Assembly: GCF_001949145.1 (NCBI RefSeq)
Contig: NW_019091496.1
Span: forward strand, 78,339-142,338
Direction of reading: 5' to 3'
Source: Acanthaster planci
Lineage: Eukaryota > Echinodermata > Asteroidea > Valvatida > Acanthasteridae
Length of the DNA: 64,000 bases
Below, piece after piece: positions 58,801-64,000 of this stretch. The position numbers and the translations under genes were made by a program. The notes under the pieces are model-generated. The model had not been told where the DNA came from and made no database searches. It saw nothing but the letters and a program-made list of their open reading frames with translations. Position 1 is the stretch's first letter. Each line of letters starts with the position of its first letter.

Positions 58801-61800
58801 AATCTATTGTTGGAAAATTGTCCCCAAATTGATGTGAGGGTTTGCTTTTCTCAGGGTGATCCGTCCAAGGACTTGATCTGCATACTAATTTCACTTAAAG
58901 TGAAAGAAGCTTTATAAATGACACAAAATGAAAATAAAATATGCGTCTTTCAGTGTCTAAAGGGCAGCACATTCTTTGATGCATCTCGAAAATCAATATA
59001 AAGTCTTGACTTGCCGATGCATTCAAGTAAATCAATTCAAAGTGAGAAAAAGAATGTTCAACTCATCCAGGAGCAAAATCTACTACAAAGACAGTCATAC
59101 AAAATGCTATGACTAACATAAAATCGATGACTACAACATATTATTTCTTTCACCAGTAATTAAACAAACCACTGAAAAAAGATGCTCAAATAAGCAGGAC
59201 ACACAAACAAAGATCTTGTTAATGTCTTAACAGCAAATGGAGGGAATTAGTGGGAGATTTAAGAGGAAATTGGGAATTTGATGGAAAGGGGTGCATAATG
59301 CAAATGGGACAATACAAACAGGACCTGGACAAACACAACGTTTTCGAGGTCAATTGCAAACTTGAAACAAAAAAAGGGGGAAATGTAGCCATGTACATAC
59401 TTTGCAATACATCCTAGCGACGCATTCCACCCCTTTTGAAGGCTTTGTGGGACGAAACTGAACAACCAAATAATGTGCGTTAATGACAGGGACATTTATA
59501 GCTTTAGTGGCAGTTAATTCAGACAAGGTTAAAAAGGAAAGAACAGCATTAAAGGGGTATAGAAAGCACATGTTTTAGTGGCGCTCGGAGGGGAATTTCA
59601 AGGCACTCTGGTCTTTCGCTCAATTCTTACGCAAAACTCAGGCCAATGAAAGGTTTAGGTTAAAATCAACTTCTTTCTTTCCGTAAATGAGGAAATCGAT
59701 CAAGACCAGAGTGCCCCTTTAAATGCAGAAGCAAAGATAGACCCTTCACCCTGAGTATCTGTGCGCGTGACTGTGTGTATTAAACAGAGTCCCAGCGTAC
59801 TGACGCTTCTTCCTTTAAAGGCGAAAGCGGATCTAGACATCAAGGACAGGGAAGAGGTTCAAATGGAGAAAGACAGAGATATAGACATATTTACCATGTG
59901 GTACCACAGAGAGAGAGAAAAAAAAATGGGGAAAGATGGACAAGAAATTGAAAGGGTTGTGTTGAGTGTATATGTCATAGAAATTAAAATTACTCAGAAA
60001 AGAAAATAGGACAAAATTGTTATATCAATATAATGATATTAATATCCACTGTGATAATAGTACAGTACTGCACTCTGTGTTTGGCATGGTAAGTTATTAA
60101 GAGATCTGTGATAGCATTGAAATACAGATATTTAATAGTGCTAAAAAGAGTCAGTTTATGAAGCAGTATTAATAGGCAGCAAGATTTCAACCCTTTCTCT
60201 CGGTGTAATTCTTGGCTGTGCGGCATATGAGACAAACGTAGGCACTGTTCGCAGACAATTTGGCGTGGCAAAGGAGGAGATCCTTTGCCAATGAAATGCA
60301 ATAACTGGAGGCACCTTTTGTCCAAAAATTCAAGGTCAAACTTCATTCCCAATTCTTCAGTACTGCTCAAGACACAGTGTAGGTTTGGGACATGGACGTT
60401 AAAAAAGAGTTCACCATTATGGAAATCGAGAGCACCAAAGATGGCTGCTGGGTGATGAGGGGGCCAGCATTTATTGGGAAAAAAAAAAAAAAAGCATGTG
60501 AAAATGACAAAGTGGTTCGAGGGAGATGTCAGTTCATTCTACAGTCCTACTCACCGGGTGTGGAGTAGGTCTCCCTGCTTGTTGTCTTCCTGACGGTCGA
60601 GTCGCCGTTCCTGGCGCTGGCCGTGCTGGAGTAGGTCGAAGTGCGCGCCGAGGTCCGTGTTGTGCTTCGGGTAGTGCTAGTAGTTGTCCCCTCCTGCCAA
60701 GGGCGGGTCACCCTGCGTTTTTCTTTGATCTGGGAGGAGGAATTATTTTAAAAAGGCATTTTAGTCAAGCTTTGAAATTTATGTGAACGGCATTTGAGAG
60801 AAACATCATTTCACTAACGGTGTATTTTTCAAGTAATTAACTTAGAAATGTATAACACCAAAAACAGAGTCAATCTGCCGAAATATACAAGAAAAGTGGG
60901 CTTGACATTTCAATCCTTAGCAGAATCTTCCCCAGAGGCAAAGAATCCCTTGGAATTAATTCTTTCAAGACCTTTGCTTGCATGAATAGTTTTCTACACG
61001 CTGCACAAATCAGTTATTAATAGAGAAGAGTACACATACAAGATCATTTGTGCACAGGGGTATTCTTTCACCTTGTTATTGTGCCAAACCACTAGTCAAA
61101 ACAAAAAAAAAAAAAAAACAAAAAAAATGAGAAGGTAATCGCAAGTTATCGCCAATGTGACAATGCAACACTGCTGTACTAAGCACCTCAGGGACTAACC
61201 CAAAATACAAGCTAGTGTATAATTGGTCACATGGGAATGTTCACTGTAGCCAAGATGACATAACCGACTTTGTTAGGGCACTTTTCTGAGTTGTGACAAA
61301 CCATGGGGATTTGATTTTTTTTTGGTTTCATCTTCTCTCCCTGGCCTTACCTTGATGAGGGGTCCGCTCAGGCTACGAGAGCCTGCGCTGCCAGTACTGG
61401 ACTCAGACGGGGAGCGGGAACGCCGGCTGCGACTGGACTGGAACGGCGTCAGGGACTGGCTGACGCCCTCGGCCAGGATGAACTGCTCGCGCAGCTCCAC
61501 GTTGGTGCGTCCCTTGGCTGGAAATCAAAACGGACAAAAAAAATTTAGAATTGACAGTGTGTGAATCATTCACGTTTATTCAACGGTAATAAACTTTAAG
61601 AGGAAAAGAGAGCACTTTTTTGATGAAATTTAAAATAAACTGAGCAAATTTCAACAAACTAGATCTTTTCTGTTTATTTCCAAAGTAAAAAACCTCATCC
61701 CAATCGATACATATCAAGAATTTACTTTCATCTGTAAGATTTACACTGGCAATGTAACAATTGAGAGGCTAATAGACCGACAAGTGCTGGTATCCGTAAG

Positions 61801-64000
61801 CTGTGATGAGCAGGTTTGAGAAACCAAAACAAATTACTGAACATTGAGCACCTAAAGCAAAACAGTCTGCTGTACACCCAAGCATCACAAGAAGATTGAG
61901 ACCTTTTGGGAGGGAAGCTGTGGTGGGGTAAGAGCTATTGGAGGGGACATCGACAATTTAAATGGCTCATTCTCAGGAATTTTGAAACATTTCACCATTT
62001 TTCCAAAGTTTGAGAAAAACCTTTGGTTGATTTCTGAAACCTCTCCGAAAAAAAACCAGTAGCTAAGCCATATCTGGGAACACGTGTTGAGAGGGCGAAA
62101 TAAGGCTTGAAATCCCGCACACCTCAGCAGTCTTATGTCAAAAAAGTCCTTTTCGCAAAGCGGTTAGAGGGAGGTGAATCTCAGAAAGATGCAATGAAAA
62201 ACTTCCTGTTCAAGTCCCTATATTCCCCAGCATGCATACTGACTTATTGGAACCATGCTTACCAGGTTTGCCCTTATCCGGACCAAAGCTTATTACAAGT
62301 TCTTTGTGAAGAAATGTTACCAGGGGACAAGAAGAACGTTGTTAACGAAACATTGTGAGATGTCATACTGTTAAATGTAATGGCAACTCCCACGTGAAAT
62401 GGTCACATGATAAACAACTCCTACATGAAATGTCATGTTAATGTAAGGGCAACTTACAAGTGAAATGATCACATGGTAACACGGTCACGAGGCACACAAA
62501 TGAATGAAAATGGCGCTTGAATTTGCATGCAAAGCCGAAGTTGAAACCAGCCTTGAGCGTCAAACATTGCACCGGACTACGATGGTAACCAACATTTTCT
62601 GTGCTCGCCAAATTTGGAGGCTTAGCAGCTGAATGAGAAATGGAACTTTTTTCTCTCTCTTTAAAAAGGTTGTTCAAAAAAATTTGATATGTAACAAGTA
62701 GTGACGGGTGCCACAAAATGAGTCCTAAGGTCATCTTTTCCAGCTGTCACATTTTACTTTGCTTTTAAAAGGGCAAACTGAGCCTGTGTTTTGATGTATC
62801 ACTCAGTTTGGTGTCCTGGTGAGAACGGACGTTATGAGGGTGAAAAATGTAGACAGTTCCATTTAATTTAAGAAAGTTCTTTTAAAGGCCTTTAACTCAA
62901 CAGTGACTTTAGCAAGTTGTGGCTTATTTTGTTACGTTGCACCACAAATTGAAATTCAGAAATTCAACTGGAAATCGACCAGTGCTTAACATAGTTAACC
63001 AGTAACACTGTGTAGTACTCCTCAATATTATGACAGAATGACTGGACTTGACAAGAGGGATTTCAAGATGCAAGGCCAGGAGAGTTTCTCTCACCTCTGC
63101 AGGGATCGTTCTTGACCAGGAACTCGTCCAGCGCCAGCCAGCCGCCGCCCACACGCACCATGACGGTGCTGCGCAGGATTCGCACCAGCCGCATCTGCTG
63201 CGAGTCCCCAAAGCGGTACTTGGTCTCGGCGATGCGCTGCACACGGAACTTCTTGGCGCAGGTGCACAAGTTGCACTGTCGCTTCACCTGTTGAGGTTTT
63301 TCAGGAGACACTCAACATTAGATGATTTGTTAACGTGACGTGATGTTTCAGTATAAGACAAACACGTGGCACCGGCATGGCCAAGAAGCGTTAGGGGCCT
63401 AATATTTTCAAACTAAGGCTAGACTTGGGCGGTGATTCATTAACGTGTCCAAATTTGGAGTCATGGAGGGGGGAGACAAAATAGGAAATTGTCCTGAAAT
63501 AACTGTCCTTTTTTCCCAACTCTAAAAAAACTCCTGCCAAAGGAAGGTGCTGGCTCCATTTCTAAAGTGCTGTCTCTTTCAAATCCTAGTAGCCAAAAAA
63601 AGATTGCCCCTTTCCCACCCCCCCCCAAAAAAAATTACCCCCTTTCTGCCCCATCCACTGGACACACCACACAGATGATTGACAGGCTTGAGATGCTTCA
63701 CTGCCCCTTTATTCCTCACTAGTGAACATTTACATAGAAACAAAAACCAACAATTTTTCCGCTCGGAATTAAACATCATCCAAATGTGCATACGCATCTA
63801 GTTTTCCACCACTTGACGGATTCTGTCATCTCTGTGTCCATGAAAGCACTGACTGGGTTAACTTGCCTCATCTTCGATCTTCTGGGCGTCGGTCAGCGGG
63901 TGAGATGTGCTTTGGCCGCTTTCCTTCTCAGGCCAGAGGGCCGCGATGAACTCCTTGTAGTCCACATAGCCGTCGCCGTCCCGGTCAAAGATGTCGGCCA
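55572..64000 (-). CDS. MACF1: Spectraplakin (MACF1/dystonin type), C-terminal part, gene continues past the right edge
   Basis: Five in-phase exons encode the last 315 residues of a spectraplakin, a giant linker between actin and microtubules. In order: the second EF hand, the GAR (GAS2-related) microtubule-binding domain and a Ser/Arg/Thr-rich tail. Marks are [13 protein letters not shown], the [20 protein letters not shown] and [20 protein letters not shown] segments, and [17 protein letters not shown]. These stretches are nearly invariant from flies to humans, so the assignment is firm. Whether it is closer to MACF1 or dystonin cannot be said; invertebrates usually have one gene. The actin-binding, plakin and spectrin-repeat exons lie outside the window. 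Confidence 0.95.
55853..60554. other. MACF1: Last intron of the spectraplakin
   Basis: A 4.7-kb intron with no obvious skipped exon, though small alternative tail exons would be easy to miss. It contains a short fold-back element at 59.6-59.7 kb and A-rich runs. Confidence 0.6.
59599..59720. mobile_element. Fold-back MITE with GGCACTCTGGTCTT-type ends
   Basis: The left end reads caaggcactctggtctttcg and the right end, inverted, reads aaaggggcactctggtcttg: a shared core of 14 bp with looser pairing inside (tttccg/cttacg words). The element is about 122 bp. Target duplication not certain. Confidence 0.65.
60555..60729 (-). CDS. MACF1: Spectraplakin exon, Ser/Thr/Arg-rich tail
   Basis: Acceptor ctcccag|atc, donor acccg|gtgagt, 58 codons plus one base. 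After [14 protein letters not shown] the sequence is [20 protein letters not shown]-like and disordered, with many possible phosphorylation sites. Confidence 0.88.
61351..61517 (-). CDS. MACF1: Spectraplakin exon following the GAR domain
   Basis: Acceptor atttccag|cc, donor atcaag|gtaagg. [18 protein letters not shown] is the conserved segment right after GAR; a Ser/Arg-rich stretch ([14 protein letters not shown]) follows, typical of the basic microtubule-binding tail. Confidence 0.95.
63095..63287 (-). CDS. MACF1: Spectraplakin exon with GAR domain
   Basis: Acceptor tcaacag|gtg, donor cagag|gtgaga, 64 codons plus one base. It holds [20 protein letters not shown] and the rest of the GAS2-related microtubule-binding domain to NDPCR. 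The GC content is much higher than the flanks, as in the other exons of this gene. Confidence 0.96.
63867..64000 (-). CDS. MACF1: Spectraplakin exon with EF hand 2 (partial at window edge)
   Basis: 44 complete codons run in from the right edge. The loop [12 protein letters not shown] has all calcium ligands of a canonical EF hand (D, D, D, backbone Y, D, E). The exon closes with DAQKIEDE at a GC donor (gatgag|gcaagt), the only site that keeps frame with the next exon. Confidence 0.93.

Overview
This is eukaryotic, intron-rich genomic DNA, very probably from a marine invertebrate deuterostome. My best guess is an echinoderm such as a sea star, but this is inference. Supporting signs are vertebrate-type gene families split into many short exons, a small secreted C-type lectin, an AT-rich background scattered with ACATGTAC-type motifs, and many short non-autonomous transposons. 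There are no operons, no bacterial features and no CRISPR array. Nearly all coding sequence recovered here comes from joining short exons whose splice sites and phases agree; most long open frames outside them look like chance.

Layout. (1) At 0.35-8.1 kb (+) lies a small secreted C-type lectin: one signal-peptide/N-terminal exon and two homologous terminal exons (1.5 kb and 7.9 kb) that fit the same donor in phase, plus a decayed lectin exon fragment. (2) At 12.5-15.9 kb (-) are four phase-0 exons encoding a TQ motif and a complete FHA domain, matching the N-terminus of the DNA-damage mediator MDC1; the rest of that protein was not found. (3) At 21.5-22.8 kb (+) is an intronless, GC-rich 438-residue reading frame of unknown function with a PP1-docking-like KKVTF motif. 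(4) At 30.0-41.5 kb (-) is a complete 18-exon gene for a 1047-residue class C GPCR of the GABA-B receptor type: signal peptide, Ser/Thr-rich stalk, Venus-flytrap domain, seven membrane helices, and a tail with a Cys cluster. All 17 introns keep the frame. (5) At 55.6-64.0 kb (-) are the last five exons of a spectraplakin (MACF1/dystonin type): second EF hand, GAR (GAS2-related) domain and a Ser/Thr/Arg-rich C-terminus; the gene runs off the right edge.

Between genes, the DNA is mostly repeats: a 54-bp x 5 tandem array, a 135-bp duplication, an hAT-like element with an 8-bp target-site duplication and an old relative elsewhere in the window, a pair of ~150-bp inverted-repeat elements, a 109-bp element with a 7-bp duplication, and a tiny near-perfect hairpin flanked by a 9-bp direct repeat. 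The 41.5-55.6 kb stretch has no recognisable gene. The genes look functionally independent (immunity/recognition, DNA-damage signalling, neuronal-type receptor, cytoskeleton). I did not find a new multi-gene system. The most interesting items are the altered ligand pocket and Cys-rich tail of the GABA-B-like receptor, the MDC1-like FHA gene with no visible remainder, the alternative lectin exons, and the hairpin element.
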